The position numbers and the translations under genes are program-made. Below, one piece after another: positions 44,364-53,926 of a stretch of 64,000 nucleotides of DNA (positions are counted from its first letter, which is position 1; each line of letters begins with the position of its first letter). The DNA is from Spirochaetota bacterium (lineage in GTDB: Bacteria > Spirochaetota > Spirochaetia > Treponematales > Rectinemataceae), in assembly GCA_022711355.1 (NCBI GenBank), contig JAKLFE010000009.1, positions 1 to 64,000 on the forward strand, read 5' to 3'. The notes under the pieces are model-generated. The model did no database searches. It was not told the origin of the DNA and saw only the letters and a list, made by a program, of their open reading frames with translations.

Positions 44364-44951
44364 TCAACGGACCTTCCGCAGGCGCCCGAGGATTCGGAGG
44401 CGATTCTCCGGATTCTGGCACCAGAGCTTGAACTCCTCGAAGTCCTCGGCCGACTCGGAGTCGGCGCCGGAGAGGGTGAGGAGGCCGTTGTACCAATTGA
44501 ACCAGAGATAGTGCTTCTGGAGGATATCGCTCGTGCGGCGCCGCTCGCAGTCGGCCTCGAGGGCGTCGTGGAGGGCCCGGTGGTTCTCGTCCCCCGCCAG
44601 GGCCCAGATCTCGCGCGGGCCAATGAAGAGGACGAGGCGCCGGAAGCCCTGGGAGAGTGCGGCGTCGTTGCGGAAGCCCTTGACCGCGAGCTCGAGCCCG
44701 CCTAAGGCGAGGTCGTAGCCCTGGAGCCTGAGGGCGGCCCTGAGCTCGACGAGCTCCTCGCGCACCCGGCGCAACTCGTCCTCGTCGCCGCGGGCCGAGC
44801 TGAGGCGGAGGCGCATGGAGGCGAGCTCGGCCTCGTAGTGCTCGAAGAGGGAGGTCCGCGAGAGGAAGGCCGTCGTCTCGGAGAGGAGGCGCCAGGTCGA
44901 GGCGAAGCGCTCCGTCAGCCCTTTCGCGATCCGCCCCACCAGTCCAGCCAT
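44364..44951 (-). CDS. Hypothetical protein with coiled coil
   Basis: This 195-residue protein starts at the ATG at 44951, preceded by a GGGGGG run; longer frames run into the divergent gene. It contains a coiled coil at about 50-90 (LFEHYEAELASMRLRLSSARGDEDELRRVREELVEL). A C-terminal globular part follows with FRRLVLFIGPREIWALAGDENHRALHDALE and LQKHYLWFNWYNGLLTLSG. There is no signal peptide or known motif. Function is unknown. Confidence 0.65.
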   Translation of the reverse strand: MAGLVGRIAKGLTERFASTWRLLSETTAFLSRTSLFEHYEAELASMRLRLSSARGDEDELRRVREELVELRAALRLQGYDLALGGLELAVKGFRNDAALSQGFRRLVLFIGPREIWALAGDENHRALHDALEADCERRRTSDILQKHYLWFNWYNGLLTLSGADSESAEDFEEFKLWCQNPENRLRILGRLRKVR

Positions 44952-45009
44952 GGTCCCCCCTGCCCACCATACTAGCGATTCAGGCCAGGGCGCGCCACCG
45001 CGGAAGCGC

Positions 45010-45039
45010 TTCACCTCGGCCGGACATCCGTCGTATACT
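45010..45039 (+). promoter_or_regulatory. Promoter of the AEC transporter gene, probably leaderless
   Basis: TTCACC (45010-45015), an 18-base spacer and TATACT (45034-45039) precede the ATG at 45046 by only six bases. No Shine-Dalgarno sequence is present. Confidence 0.55.
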
Positions 45040-45045
45040 CGCGGG

Positions 45046-45972
45046 ATGCTCGCGAGCCAGGCCGCCTCCCAGATCCTCGTCCTCTTCGTCCTCATGGCCG
45101 CGGGCTTCGCCGCGGGCAAGCTCGGCTACCTCGATCGGGCGGCGAGCGGGGGAATCTCCAAGTTCCTGGTCTCCTTCGTGATCCCCGCCCTCGTCATCGA
45201 GTCCATGCAGCGTCCCTTCTCCCCGGAGCTCCGGGACGAGGCATACGCAGCCCTCGCGATCTCCGTCGGCGCCTACGCCGCCTCCTTCCCCCTCGCCTGG
45301 CTCCTGGTCAAGCTCATCCGCGCCCGGGGCGGGGCTCGAGGCGCGCACGCCTTCAACGCGATCTTCTCCAACGTGGCCTTCATGGGCTTCCCCCTCGTCG
45401 AGGCCCTCCTCGGCCGCGAGAGCCTCTTCCTCGTCTCGATCTACAACATCCCCTTCCAGCTCCTCGCCTTCTCCGTCGGCCCCTACCTCCTGGCCCGGAG
45501 CGCGGGCGGCAGGGCCAGGCTCTCGGCATCCTCCTTCGCGACGCCGGCCTCGATCGCCGCCTTGGCCGGCTTCTCCCTCTTCTCCTTCGGGATCATCCTG
45601 CCCGAGACGCTGCGCCGGCCTTTGCGCCTCCTCGGCGACATGACCACCCCCCTGTCCATGGCCCTCATCGGGGCCATCCTCGCGCGGAGCTCCCTCCGCG
45701 GCGCCGCGCGGGACTGGAGGCTCTACGCGACCGCGGCCTACCGCCTCCTGGCCTTCCCCCTCATCCTCTACGCCGCCCTCCTCGCCCTCGGCCTCCGCGG
45801 GCGGCTCCTCGCCCTTCCCGTGATCATCGCCGCCATGCCGGGCGCGGCCAACTCGGCCATCCTCGCCCAGGCCTACGGGGGGGACGCGGAGACGGCCAGC
45901 TCCCTCGTCTTCCTCTCGACCCTGGCCTCCCTCGCGACCATTCCCCTCCTCGCCCTCCTCCTCCCCCTGTAG
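45046..45972 (+). CDS. AEC-family (auxin efflux carrier-like) transporter
   Basis: This 308-residue inner-membrane protein has about ten hydrophobic segments with the inverted-repeat arrangement of AEC/BASS-fold carriers. Typical blocks are LGYLDRAASGGISKFLVSFVIPALV in the first half and PLSMALIGAILA and AAMPGAANSAILAQAYGGD in the second. Members export malate, malonate or other organic acids. The substrate is not readable. The ATG at 45046 is favoured because a promoter -10 box ends six bases before it. Confidence 0.88.
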   Translation: MLASQAASQILVLFVLMAAGFAAGKLGYLDRAASGGISKFLVSFVIPALVIESMQRPFSPELRDEAYAALAISVGAYAASFPLAWLLVKLIRARGGARGAHAFNAIFSNVAFMGFPLVEALLGRESLFLVSIYNIPFQLLAFSVGPYLLARSAGGRARLSASSFATPASIAALAGFSLFSFGIILPETLRRPLRLLGDMTTPLSMALIGAILARSSLRGAARDWRLYATAAYRLLAFPLILYAALLALGLRGRLLALPVIIAAMPGAANSAILAQAYGGDAETASSLVFLSTLASLATIPLLALLLPL

Positions 45973-46052
45973 GCCCGCCTCGGGCTCCCCATAATTGGGT
46001 AACCGGGGCTTCGAAGGGCCCGCTCGGCTATGCTCGGGCGGGGAGCGGGGGC

Positions 46053-46058
46053 TATAGT
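46053..46058 (+). promoter_or_regulatory. -10 box of the ABC exporter operon, probably leaderless
   Basis: TATAGT lies six bases before the ATG at 46065. No clear -35 box or Shine-Dalgarno sequence is visible. Confidence 0.45.
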
Positions 46059-46064
46059 CGGCCC

Positions 46065-47837
46065 ATGGAAGAGAGAGCCGCGATCGGCCGCCTCGCGGGA
46101 TACCTGTCGGCCCACCGGGGCCGCCTCGCGGCCGGCCTCGTGGCCATGCTCGCGGCGACGGCCTGCAACCTCGGCGGCCCCCTCCTCCTCCGCGCGATCA
46201 TCGACCGGAGCATACCGGCGGGGGACCTGCGCGGCATGCTCGCCCTCGCGGCCGCCTACCTCTGCCTGGTCGCGGCCTCGGGGGCGCTGACCTACCTCGA
46301 GCTGCTCGCGATCACCCGCCTCGGCCTCGGCCTCGTCACCGAGCTGAAGGGCGAGCTCTTCGCCCGGCTCCTCAGCCTCCCGGTCCCCTTCTTCGACGAG
46401 CACCCCGTGGGCGAGCTCATGGCCCGCACCGAGAGCGACTGCGAGAAGATCAAGGAGCTCTTCTCGAGCTCGGGGATAGCCCTCGCCTCGAGCTCCCTCC
46501 TCCTCCTGGGCATGCTCGGCGTATCCTTCGCCCTCGAGCCCCTGGCGGCCGCCTGCCTGGGCGCCGCCATCCCCCCCCTCCTCGCCCTCGTGGTCCGCTT
46601 CTACGATCGGCTGCGCCCGATGTACGACGAGTCCCGCAGGCTCTGGGCGGGCATCTGCGCCTCTGCCGCCGAGTTCATCCAAGGCTTCGAGGTCATCCGG
46701 GCCTTCGGGCGTGAGCGCTGGGCCCGGGACTCCCTCGACGCGAAGGGCCGGAGGATGCGGGACAACGACGCCCGGGCCGGCCTCCTCGAGATCGGCGCCA
46801 TGGGGATGGTCGGCTTCCTCGTCGGCCCGGCCTTCCTGGCGGCCCTCGTCCTCCTCGCCTCCCCGCGGATACTCAGCGGGGCCATGAGCCTGGGGACCCT
46901 CCTGGTGTTCATCGACTACGGGGCCCGGCTCTTCGACCCGGTCATGGGCATCGCGGAGAACCTCCGGGGCGTCCAGCAGGCCCGCGTCGCCCTGGGGCGG
47001 ATCTTCGGCCTCCTCGAGCTGCCTCCCGAGCCCGGCTCGCTCCCGGCCGGCGGCGCGGGCGGGGCCCCGCCCTCCTTCGCCGGCTCGATCGAGTTCCGCC
47101 ACGTCTGGTTCGCCTACCGCGGCGAGGACTGGGTCCTCGAGGACCTCTCGTTCGAGATGCCCCTCGGGAGCACGACGGCCCTGGTCGGGCCCTCGGGCTC
47201 GGGCAAGACCACGGCGGTCGGCCTGCTCTGCCGCTTCTACCGTCCCCAGCGCGGCCAGATACTCGTGGACGGACGGCCCCTCGAGGAGCTCGACCTCGCC
47301 CTCTGGCGCCGCATGCTCGGCCTCGTCCTCCAGGAGAGCTACCTCTTCCCGGGCACGGTGCTCGAGAACATCCGCCTCTACGACGAGAGCCTCGACGAGG
47401 CTCAGGTATGCAGGGCCCTCGAAGCGGCCCAGGCCGCGGACTTCGTGGCCGCCCTGCCGGAGGGCCTGGGCAGCGTCCTGCGGGAACGGGGCTCCAACCT
47501 CTCGGCGGGCGAGAAGCAGCTCCTCTCCTTCGCGCGGGCCTTGGCCTTCGATCCCCGCGTCGTGGTCCTCGACGAGGCCACCGCGAGCGTCGACGCGGAT
47601 ACCGAGCGCCGTATCCGCGAGGGCATGGCCGGGCTCCTGGCGGGAAGGACGGCCCTCGTCGTGGCCCACCGCCTCTCGAGCGTCATGGGCGCCGACCAGA
47701 TCCTCTATTTCAAGGAAGGCAGGATACTCGCCCGGGGCAGGCACGAGGAGCTCCTCGCCGCCTCGGGGGAGTACGCCGAGCTCGTCCGGCTGCAGTTCCT
47801 CGACGCGGCCCGCGCCCCGGAGGCCCTCCATGGCTAG
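46065..47837 (+). CDS. Heterodimeric ABC exporter, subunit with canonical Walker B
   Basis: This 590-residue half-transporter has six membrane helices (about 1-310) followed by a nucleotide-binding domain. Walker A is GPSGSGKTT at about 373, Walker B is VVVLDEATASVD with the catalytic Glu, and the signature is the variant LSAGEKQ. The switch His lies in VVAHRLSSV. It overlaps the next exporter gene by eight bases, so they form a heterodimer of the TM287/288 or BmrCD kind. Drugs, lipids or peptides are typical cargo. Confidence 0.93.
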   Translation: MEERAAIGRLAGYLSAHRGRLAAGLVAMLAATACNLGGPLLLRAIIDRSIPAGDLRGMLALAAAYLCLVAASGALTYLELLAITRLGLGLVTELKGELFARLLSLPVPFFDEHPVGELMARTESDCEKIKELFSSSGIALASSSLLLLGMLGVSFALEPLAAACLGAAIPPLLALVVRFYDRLRPMYDESRRLWAGICASAAEFIQGFEVIRAFGRERWARDSLDAKGRRMRDNDARAGLLEIGAMGMVGFLVGPAFLAALVLLASPRILSGAMSLGTLLVFIDYGARLFDPVMGIAENLRGVQQARVALGRIFGLLELPPEPGSLPAGGAGGAPPSFAGSIEFRHVWFAYRGEDWVLEDLSFEMPLGSTTALVGPSGSGKTTAVGLLCRFYRPQRGQILVDGRPLEELDLALWRRMLGLVLQESYLFPGTVLENIRLYDESLDEAQVCRALEAAQAADFVAALPEGLGSVLRERGSNLSAGEKQLLSFARALAFDPRVVVLDEATASVDADTERRIREGMAGLLAGRTALVVAHRLSSVMGADQILYFKEGRILARGRHEELLAASGEYAELVRLQFLDAARAPEALHG

Positions 47838-49623
47838 GCCCCTCCTTCCCCGCCTCGCGTGGATCTGGGGCTTGTGGCGCGAGCGGAAGCTCCTCATCGC
47901 CCTCCTCCTCGCGCTCACCCTCCTGTCGAGCGCCGTGGCCGTGGCCTACCCCTACATGACCAAGCTCCTCTTCGACGCCCTCCAGCGCCAGCTCGAAGCG
48001 GGCGCGAGCCTCGAGGAGGGCATGGCCGAGATCCGCCGGCTCGCCCTCCTCGTCCTCGGCATCGGCGCGGTCGGCCTGGTCGCCTCCCTCTTCCCCGGCC
48101 TGCGGAGCGCGGTGAACGCGATCTTCGACTACCTGGTCCGCAGGCGCTACTTCGGCGAGCTCCTGGGCAAGGACCATCGCTTCTTCGGGGCCTTCCGCAC
48201 GGGGGACCTCGTGACCAGGCTCACCGACGACGTGCACGACTTCCCCAAGCTCTCCTGGTTCCTCTGCTCGGGCATCTTCCGCGCCGTCGAGTCGATCAGC
48301 AAGCTCGGCTTCTGCCTCTCCGCCATGCTCCTCCTCGACTGGCGCCTCACCCTCCTCTCCCTCATTCCCCTGCCCCTCCTCGTCGCGGCCTTCGCCCTCA
48401 CCCAGGACCGGATCTACGACAGCTTCCGGCGCAACCAGGAAGCCATCTCGGAGATCAACTCCCAGCTCGAGACGAGCTTCTCGGGGGCGAGGATCATCAA
48501 GGCCTTCGCCTGCGAGGCCACGTACGGGCGCTTCTTCGCCGCGGCCCTCGAGCGGCGCCTTGGCACCGAGCTGGCGGCCGCCCGGCTCGAGATAGCCCTC
48601 CAGATGATCTACCTCTACGTCGACCGCGTCATGCTCATCGGCGTCGTCTTCGTCGGCGGCTACCTGACGGTCTCGGGCCGGATCGGGATCGGCACCTTCC
48701 TCGCCTTCTACAGCTACCTCGGCATGCTGGTCTACCCGATCCTCGACATACCCCAGCTCTTCGTCTCGGGCAAGCGGGCCTTCGTCAACATCGACCGGCT
48801 CGAGGAGCTGCGCGCCTTCCCCGCGCGGACGCCGCGCGGGAATAAAGAGGAGCTAACCTCCCTGGGCCGCCTCGAGGTCGAGGGCCTGCGCTTCGCCTAC
48901 GAGGGCAGGCAGGCCCCGGCGATAGCGGAGCTCTCCTTCTTCCTCGAGCGGGGCGAGAAGCTCGCGGTCGTCGGCCCCGTGGGCTCGGGCAAGAGCAGCC
49001 TGATCAAGCTCCTCGCCGGCCTCCTCTACCCCTCGGCGGGGCAGGTCCGGGCCGACGGGCGCCTGGTCTCCTGCCCCGAGGCGGGCCTCGAGGAGGCCAG
49101 CCTCGCCTCCATCCTCGCCTACGTGCCGCAGGAGGCCCTCCTCTTCTCCGGCAGCATACGGGAGAACGTCGCCTTCGGAGCGCCGGGCGAGGGCCGCGAG
49201 ATCGGGGACTCGGACTTCGAGCGCGCCGTCTCGACGGCCCAGCTCGGGGAGGAGCTCGCCGCCTTCCCGGAGGGAGCGGACACCCGCCTGGGCCAGCGCG
49301 GGACGAGGGTCTCGGGGGGGCAGCGGCAGCGCATCGCCATAGCCCGGGCCCTGGCCCGCTCGCCCAAGCTCCTCCTCCTGGACGACATCACCGCCAGCCT
49401 CGACGCCCGGAACGAGGAGCGGCTGATGCGCGCCCTCGACGCGCTTTCGCGCGAGCTCTGCTGCGTCATCGTCTCGCACCGCCTGTCGACGATCCAGTAC
49501 GCCGACAAGGTCCTCTTCCTGGAGGGGGGCCGGGCCTCGGCTTTCGGGGTCCACGAGGAGCTCCTCGGCTCGAGCCCGGCCTACGCCTCCTTCGTCCGGG
49601 GGCAGCTCTCCCCGGGCCGGTGA
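47830..49623 (+). CDS. Heterodimeric ABC exporter, subunit with degenerate Walker B
   Basis: This 597-residue partner has six membrane helices and a nucleotide-binding domain. Walker A is GPVGSGKSS at about 381 and the signature is the canonical VSGGQRQ. Walker B reads LLLLDDITASLD, so Asp replaces the catalytic Glu. The variant signature of the first subunit would face this site. The dimer therefore has one degenerate and one active ATP site, as in known heterodimeric exporters. Confidence 0.93.
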   Translation: MARPLLPRLAWIWGLWRERKLLIALLLALTLLSSAVAVAYPYMTKLLFDALQRQLEAGASLEEGMAEIRRLALLVLGIGAVGLVASLFPGLRSAVNAIFDYLVRRRYFGELLGKDHRFFGAFRTGDLVTRLTDDVHDFPKLSWFLCSGIFRAVESISKLGFCLSAMLLLDWRLTLLSLIPLPLLVAAFALTQDRIYDSFRRNQEAISEINSQLETSFSGARIIKAFACEATYGRFFAAALERRLGTELAAARLEIALQMIYLYVDRVMLIGVVFVGGYLTVSGRIGIGTFLAFYSYLGMLVYPILDIPQLFVSGKRAFVNIDRLEELRAFPARTPRGNKEELTSLGRLEVEGLRFAYEGRQAPAIAELSFFLERGEKLAVVGPVGSGKSSLIKLLAGLLYPSAGQVRADGRLVSCPEAGLEEASLASILAYVPQEALLFSGSIRENVAFGAPGEGREIGDSDFERAVSTAQLGEELAAFPEGADTRLGQRGTRVSGGQRQRIAIARALARSPKLLLLDDITASLDARNEERLMRALDALSRELCCVIVSHRLSTIQYADKVLFLEGGRASAFGVHEELLGSSPAYASFVRGQLSPGR

Positions 49624-49671
49624 CCGAGCGAAGCCCGGCGCGGGGCCGGCGGCCATGGACCCGCGCGCGGA

Positions 49672-50484
49672 TCAGCCGAGGGCCACGTCGAGGAACATCA
49701 TCACCGCGAAGCCGGCTATGGCGCCGATCGTGGAGATGTCGGAGTTCCCCGAGCTCTGCGACTCGGGAATGACCTCCTCCACGACGACGTAGATCATGGC
49801 CCCGGCGGCGAAGGCGAGGGCGTAGGGCAGGATGGGCCGCATGGCCCCGACGAGGAGGGCCCCGAGGACGCCGGCTATCGGCTCGACGATGCCCGATAGC
49901 TGCCCATACCAGAAGCTCTTGCGGCGGGACAGGCCCTCCCGCCGAAGCGGGATGGCCACGGCCGCGCCCTCGGGGAAGTTCTGCAGGCCGATGCCGAGGG
50001 CGAGGGCGATAGCCCCGGCCAGGCTGGCCGAGGCTATGCCGGCCCCTACCGCGCCGAAGCCCACGCCCACGGCGAGGCCCTCGGGTATGTTGTGGAGGGT
50101 GATGGCGAGGACGAGGAGGACCGAGCGCTGCCAGCTCGTCTTCGGGCCCTCGGCCCGCTCCGAGCTCGAGCCGATGTGAAGGTGGGGCAGGAGCTTGTCC
50201 ACGAGCTTGAGGAAGAGGCCGCCCGCGAGGAATCCGACGAGGGGGGGAAGCCAGGGAGGCAGGCCCATGGACCCGGAGAGCTCGATGCTCGGCGCGAGGA
50301 GGGACCAGAAGCTGGCCGCCATCATGACGCCACCCGCGAAGCCGAGCATGGCGTCGAGGACCCGCCGGTCGATGGACTTGAAGAAGAAGACCATGGAGGC
50401 CCCCGCGGCGGTGACTCCCCAGGTGAAGAGGGTCGCCAGGAGGGCCTGCGACACGTGATCGAGGCCGTTGAACCAGGCTGTCAT
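49672..50484 (-). CDS. ZIP-family divalent metal transporter
   Basis: This 270-residue inner-membrane protein has eight membrane segments and the metal-site motifs [14 protein letters not shown] (TM4) and [12 protein letters not shown] (TM5) of the GufA/ZupT branch. It imports zinc or other divalent metals. A His-containing loop ([16 protein letters not shown]) lies between helices 3 and 4. The start has no Shine-Dalgarno sequence, but a promoter lies directly before it. Confidence 0.9.
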   Translation of the reverse strand: MTAWFNGLDHVSQALLATLFTWGVTAAGASMVFFFKSIDRRVLDAMLGFAGGVMMAASFWSLLAPSIELSGSMGLPPWLPPLVGFLAGGLFLKLVDKLLPHLHIGSSSERAEGPKTSWQRSVLLVLAITLHNIPEGLAVGVGFGAVGAGIASASLAGAIALALGIGLQNFPEGAAVAIPLRREGLSRRKSFWYGQLSGIVEPIAGVLGALLVGAMRPILPYALAFAAGAMIYVVVEEVIPESQSSGNSDISTIGAIAGFAVMMFLDVALG

Positions 50485-50490
50485 GGCATA

Positions 50491-50521
50491 AAGATACTGT
50501 TTTGCCCCTCGGATAGGTCAA
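50491..50521 (-). promoter_or_regulatory. Promoter of the ZIP transporter gene, probably leaderless
   Basis: On the minus strand TTGACC (50516-50521), a 19-base spacer and TATCTT (50491-50496) end six bases before the ATG at 50484. An out-of-frame ATG-CCA-TGA overlaps the true start. Confidence 0.5.
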
Positions 50522-50556
50522 TACCGATTTTTCGAGGCGGTAAGGCGGAAGGTTCT

Positions 50557-50585
50557 TTGCATCGGGATCGATAGGGAGGTATAAT
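50557..50585 (+). promoter_or_regulatory. Strong promoter placed against the start codon
   Basis: TTGCAT (50557-50562), a 17-base spacer and a perfect TATAAT (50580-50585) lie ten bases before the ATG at 50596. Transcription should start two to four bases before the ATG. GGGAGG lies inside the spacer, too far upstream to act as a ribosome site. Confidence 0.65.
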
Positions 50586-50595
50586 AGCCTGAAAT

Positions 50596-51567
50596 ATGGA
50601 TCAGCTGCTCAACGAGATACGGGTCGTCTACCCCGACGCGGAGATCAACACGATCCTGGCCGCTATCCCCGAGGGCGCTCCCTCAATCGGCTACGGGGTT
50701 AGGTACAACCACAGCGAAGAGCTCTTCCTCGAGCTCGACGCCGAGCTCCTCGTGCCGCGCTTCCCGATCCACCACGACGTCCGCCGCGAGGAGCCGAGCG
50801 CCCTCTACGCCTACGCCCTCAGGGACTTCGTCCGCCAGCTCGCCACCTCCCTTCCCGAGATATTCCGCGGCCTGATCTATTTCTTCGACCCCGCCGAGCC
50901 CCTCCGGCCCCGCTTCTACCGGCTCTACAAGGTCGAGGATTCTGTCTACCTCTTCCTCCTCCGGATCGACCTCATGTTCCGCCACTTCCAAGGCGAGGTC
51001 ATGGAGGCCGGCTCCAACGACATCACCCCCGCCTACCGGACCAAGCGCCTCTTCATCGAAAGCGAGCTCATCCCCCTCGAGGCGGTGATGTGGGAGACGG
51101 GCCGGGCCAAGGCCTTCAAGGTCAAGCAGCTCGTCTCCAACACCTGGATCGGCGAGACGGGCCGAGGCTACCTCGTCCACGGCATCTGGATGGACGCCGA
51201 CCTCTCCAAATTCTTCTCCAAGCTCGTCCTCCCCGAGGGCGCCCGCACCTACCCCTTCTATCCCCTGTTCTGCAAGTACAAGACCCTCTGCGCGGAGGCG
51301 GTCCCGCCCGGGCCCGATGCGCGCAAGCGCATCCTGCCCCTCCTCCACCGATCCATAGCCTTCCTCTCCCCCGAGATGGAGAGGATCCAGAACTCCTTGA
51401 GGAACTCGCCTTTCTCCGAGGAGATGCCCGAGTTCGTCGAGATGCGCGGCCGAGTGCCGCCCGCGTGGCGCGAGGTCTTCCGGGGCTTCTCCACCCGGGC
51501 CTACCTCGACGAGCGCGACATGAAGGAGTTCGCCCTTGAGATCGCCGCACAGAAGGCCAGAGAGTAA
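50596..51567 (+). CDS. Conserved-looking hypothetical protein upstream of murD
   Basis: This 323-residue cytoplasmic protein shows mixed alpha/beta sequence: GYGVRYNHSEELFLELDAELLVPRFPIHHDVRREE, LIYFFDPAEPLRPRFYRLYK, RTKRLFIESELIPLEAVMWE. There is no signal peptide, membrane segment or recognised motif. The following murD start codon lies inside its last 32 bases, so the two are translationally coupled and a cell-wall link is possible. Confidence 0.75.
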   Translation: MDQLLNEIRVVYPDAEINTILAAIPEGAPSIGYGVRYNHSEELFLELDAELLVPRFPIHHDVRREEPSALYAYALRDFVRQLATSLPEIFRGLIYFFDPAEPLRPRFYRLYKVEDSVYLFLLRIDLMFRHFQGEVMEAGSNDITPAYRTKRLFIESELIPLEAVMWETGRAKAFKVKQLVSNTWIGETGRGYLVHGIWMDADLSKFFSKLVLPEGARTYPFYPLFCKYKTLCAEAVPPGPDARKRILPLLHRSIAFLSPEMERIQNSLRNSPFSEEMPEFVEMRGRVPPAWREVFRGFSTRAYLDERDMKEFALEIAAQKARE

Positions 51568-52996
51568 GGCAAGCGCCGCAGGCATTTCCTCGCCGGAAGA
51601 GCTCCGCGGGCTCAAGGCCACCGTCATGGGCCTGGGCCTCAACGGCGGCGGCCTCGCCTGCGCCCGCTTCCTCGCTGAGCGCGGGGCCCTCGTCACCGTC
51701 ACCGACACCAAGGACGAGGCGGCCCTCGCCCAGAGCATGGCCGCCCTCGAGGGCCTGGGCATACGCTACGTCCTCGGCCGCCACGAGATGGCCGACTTCG
51801 AGGGAGCCGACCTCGTGGTCAAGAACCCCGCGGTCAGGCCCGACTCGCCCTACCTCAAGGCCGCTAAGGCGGTGGAGACCGACCTCTCCCTCTTCCTCCG
51901 CCTCTCCTCCTCCCCCCTCATCGCCGTAACGGGATCCAAGGGCAAGTCGACGGTCTCGACCGCGATCTACCGGGGCCTCCTCGGCGGGGGCCGCCGGGCC
52001 TTCCTCGGCGGCAACATCGCGGTCTCGCCCCTGGGCTTCCTCGACCAGACCGGCCCCGAGACCCCCGTCGTCCTCGAGCTCTCCTCCTGGCAGCTCGCCG
52101 ACATGCGCGGCATGGGCGTGCTCAGGCCGAAGGTCGCCCTCCTCACGAGCATCATGCCCGACCACATGAACCGCTACTCGTCCATGGAGGAGTACGTCGC
52201 GGACAAGCGCCTGATCTACGCCGACCAGGGCGGGGACTGCTTCACCCTCTGCAACCGCGACGAGGATTGGGGCCGCTCCTTCGCCGCGGAGACCGGGGGA
52301 AGCGTCCTGTGGTACTCCGACCGGGACGAGGGCCTCGCCGGCGCCTGGCTCGAGGGAACGGCGCCAAAGCCCCGCGGCTTCTACCGCCCCGCTCCCGGCG
52401 CCCCCGCCGAGGAGATCCTGGGCTCCGAGCTCCTCGTCCCCGGCGCGCACCAGCGCAAGAACCTCCTCGCAGCCGCCCTGGCGCTCCGCGCCTTCGGGGT
52501 CGAGGCCGCCGCGATCAGGGAGGCCCTGTCGAGCTTCCCCGGGGTCGAGCACCGCCTCGAGTTCTTCGCCGAGGCGGGAGGGGTACGCTGGTACAACGAC
52601 TCCGCGGCCACCATACCCCAGGCCGTGGGGGCCGCCCTCCGCAGCTTCGAGGAGCCCGTGGTCCTCGTCACCGGGGGGACCGACAAGAACATCGACTTCG
52701 AGAAGGCGCGGGCCGAGTACCGGAGGGCCTCGGCCCTCGTCCTCCTCGCCGGCTCGGGCACGGAGAAGCTGCGGCCCCTCCTCGACGCCGACGCTCTGGC
52801 CTACTCGGGGCCCTACGCCGAGCTCGGAGCGGCCGTGGAGGAGGCGGCCCGCCTGGCTAAGCCCGGCTCGGTGGTCCTGCTCTCGCCGGGCTGCACCTCC
52901 TTCGGCATGTTCCTCCACGAGTTCGACCGGGGCGCACGCTTCAAGGAGACCGTACGGGCGATGCTCGAGCGGGGGGCCCCGGCCTCGCGGGCCTGA
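51536..52996 (+). CDS. murD: UDP-N-acetylmuramoylalanine-D-glutamate ligase
   Basis: This 486-residue cytoplasmic Mur ligase adds D-Glu to UDP-MurNAc-L-Ala. It has the N-terminal Rossmann-like domain (ATVMGLGLNGGGLACARFL), the ATP loop TGSKGKSTVS, ELSSWQL, the central HRLEFFAEAGGVRWYNDSAATIP and the C-terminal LLSPGCTSFGMF. The TTG start at 51536 is supported by AAGGAG seven bases before it, inside the upstream gene. The chain is a little long at the N terminus. Confidence 0.94.
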   Translation: MRSPHRRPESKASAAGISSPEELRGLKATVMGLGLNGGGLACARFLAERGALVTVTDTKDEAALAQSMAALEGLGIRYVLGRHEMADFEGADLVVKNPAVRPDSPYLKAAKAVETDLSLFLRLSSSPLIAVTGSKGKSTVSTAIYRGLLGGGRRAFLGGNIAVSPLGFLDQTGPETPVVLELSSWQLADMRGMGVLRPKVALLTSIMPDHMNRYSSMEEYVADKRLIYADQGGDCFTLCNRDEDWGRSFAAETGGSVLWYSDRDEGLAGAWLEGTAPKPRGFYRPAPGAPAEEILGSELLVPGAHQRKNLLAAALALRAFGVEAAAIREALSSFPGVEHRLEFFAEAGGVRWYNDSAATIPQAVGAALRSFEEPVVLVTGGTDKNIDFEKARAEYRRASALVLLAGSGTEKLRPLLDADALAYSGPYAELGAAVEEAARLAKPGSVVLLSPGCTSFGMFLHEFDRGARFKETVRAMLERGAPASRA

Positions 52997-53019
52997 AGCC
53001 CTCGGCCGCCCGCGGCCGC

Positions 53020-53829
53020 CTAAAAGATGTAGGCGGCGCCGAAGAGGTGGTAGCTCTCCGAGCCCTGCGAGCTCTCCAGGTACTTGAAGCGGTAGGACAG
53101 GCCCCAGCACCGGCTCAGGTAGGCGAAAGCGACCCCGTTGAAGGTGGAGAAGTAGTCCGCGCCGTCGAAGGTCCCCTGGTACTTGGCCTCGAGGTCGAGG
53201 AAGTGAAAAAGAGTGACCTTGGCGTTGAGCCCGGCTATGCCGTACAACGCGTCGTCGTCGAGGGATTCCGAGATCGTGCTCTGGTGGGGCGGCGGGGGCA
53301 TGGGGATCGTCACGGTCACGTCGAGGTCGCCCCAGACCCACTGGGGCTCGAGCCCGACCCAGGGGAGGAAGGAGAGCTCGGCCGGGCCCAGGCTCGCCTT
53401 GAGGTACTTGCCCGCCCTGAGGTAGGGGACGAGGACGGTCGTGGCCAGCTCGAAGTCGTCGGTGCCGAGCTCGCTTCCCGCGTCCAGGTCCACGCGGAGG
53501 GCCTCGAGCCCCGCCCCGATCACGAACTTGCCGTGCCAATCGGGACCGAAGTACTTGTCGAAGATGAGGTGGCCGCCGAGGATGCGGCTGTAATTCACGT
53601 CGGGGGAGCCGTACAAGAAGGCGTTCCACTGGTAGGACTCGGTGTCGATCCACTGGAAGTACAGGCCGGTCAGGAGTCCCGAGTCCTCCAGGTCGTCCTG
53701 GCCGGATGCCTCCCGGGTATCGCTGAGGAAGCCGAGGTAGGGCGCGAGGACGCGGATCTCCTCGGCGGCGAGGGGCAGGGCGAGGGCGAGGCAGGCCGCG
53801 AGGGCCATGGCGCGATGCTTGGTGCTCAT
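53020..53829 (-). CDS. Predicted outer-membrane protein (beta-barrel)
   Basis: This 269-residue protein has a signal peptide ending at LAAE and about a dozen alternating amphipathic strands (IRVLAPYLGFLSD, GKFVIGAGLEALRVDLDAG, AELSFLPWVGLEPQWVW). It ends in Phe (FGAAYIF), the classic barrel C-terminal signature. PMPPPPH in the middle is probably an exposed loop. No Shine-Dalgarno sequence precedes the ATG; a short overlapping ATG-ATG-GCC-CCA-TGA frame sits across it. Function is unknown. Confidence 0.72.
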   Translation of the reverse strand: MSTKHRAMALAACLALALPLAAEEIRVLAPYLGFLSDTREASGQDDLEDSGLLTGLYFQWIDTESYQWNAFLYGSPDVNYSRILGGHLIFDKYFGPDWHGKFVIGAGLEALRVDLDAGSELGTDDFELATTVLVPYLRAGKYLKASLGPAELSFLPWVGLEPQWVWGDLDVTVTIPMPPPPHQSTISESLDDDALYGIAGLNAKVTLFHFLDLEAKYQGTFDGADYFSTFNGVAFAYLSRCWGLSYRFKYLESSQGSESYHLFGAAYIF

Positions 53830-53926
53830 GGGGCCATCATGCCTTCGAATAGGGCGGGAGGCAAGTGGCGGGAATGCCCGCTTCGCTGGCGCCTAACGCG
53901 GCCGGAGGCGGGCCCGGGCCGCGGCC

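Noticed and set aside
44950-45045. N-terminal extension of the AEC transporter frame
   Set aside because: It overlaps the divergent gene's start, has no membrane or targeting character, and a promoter lies within it.
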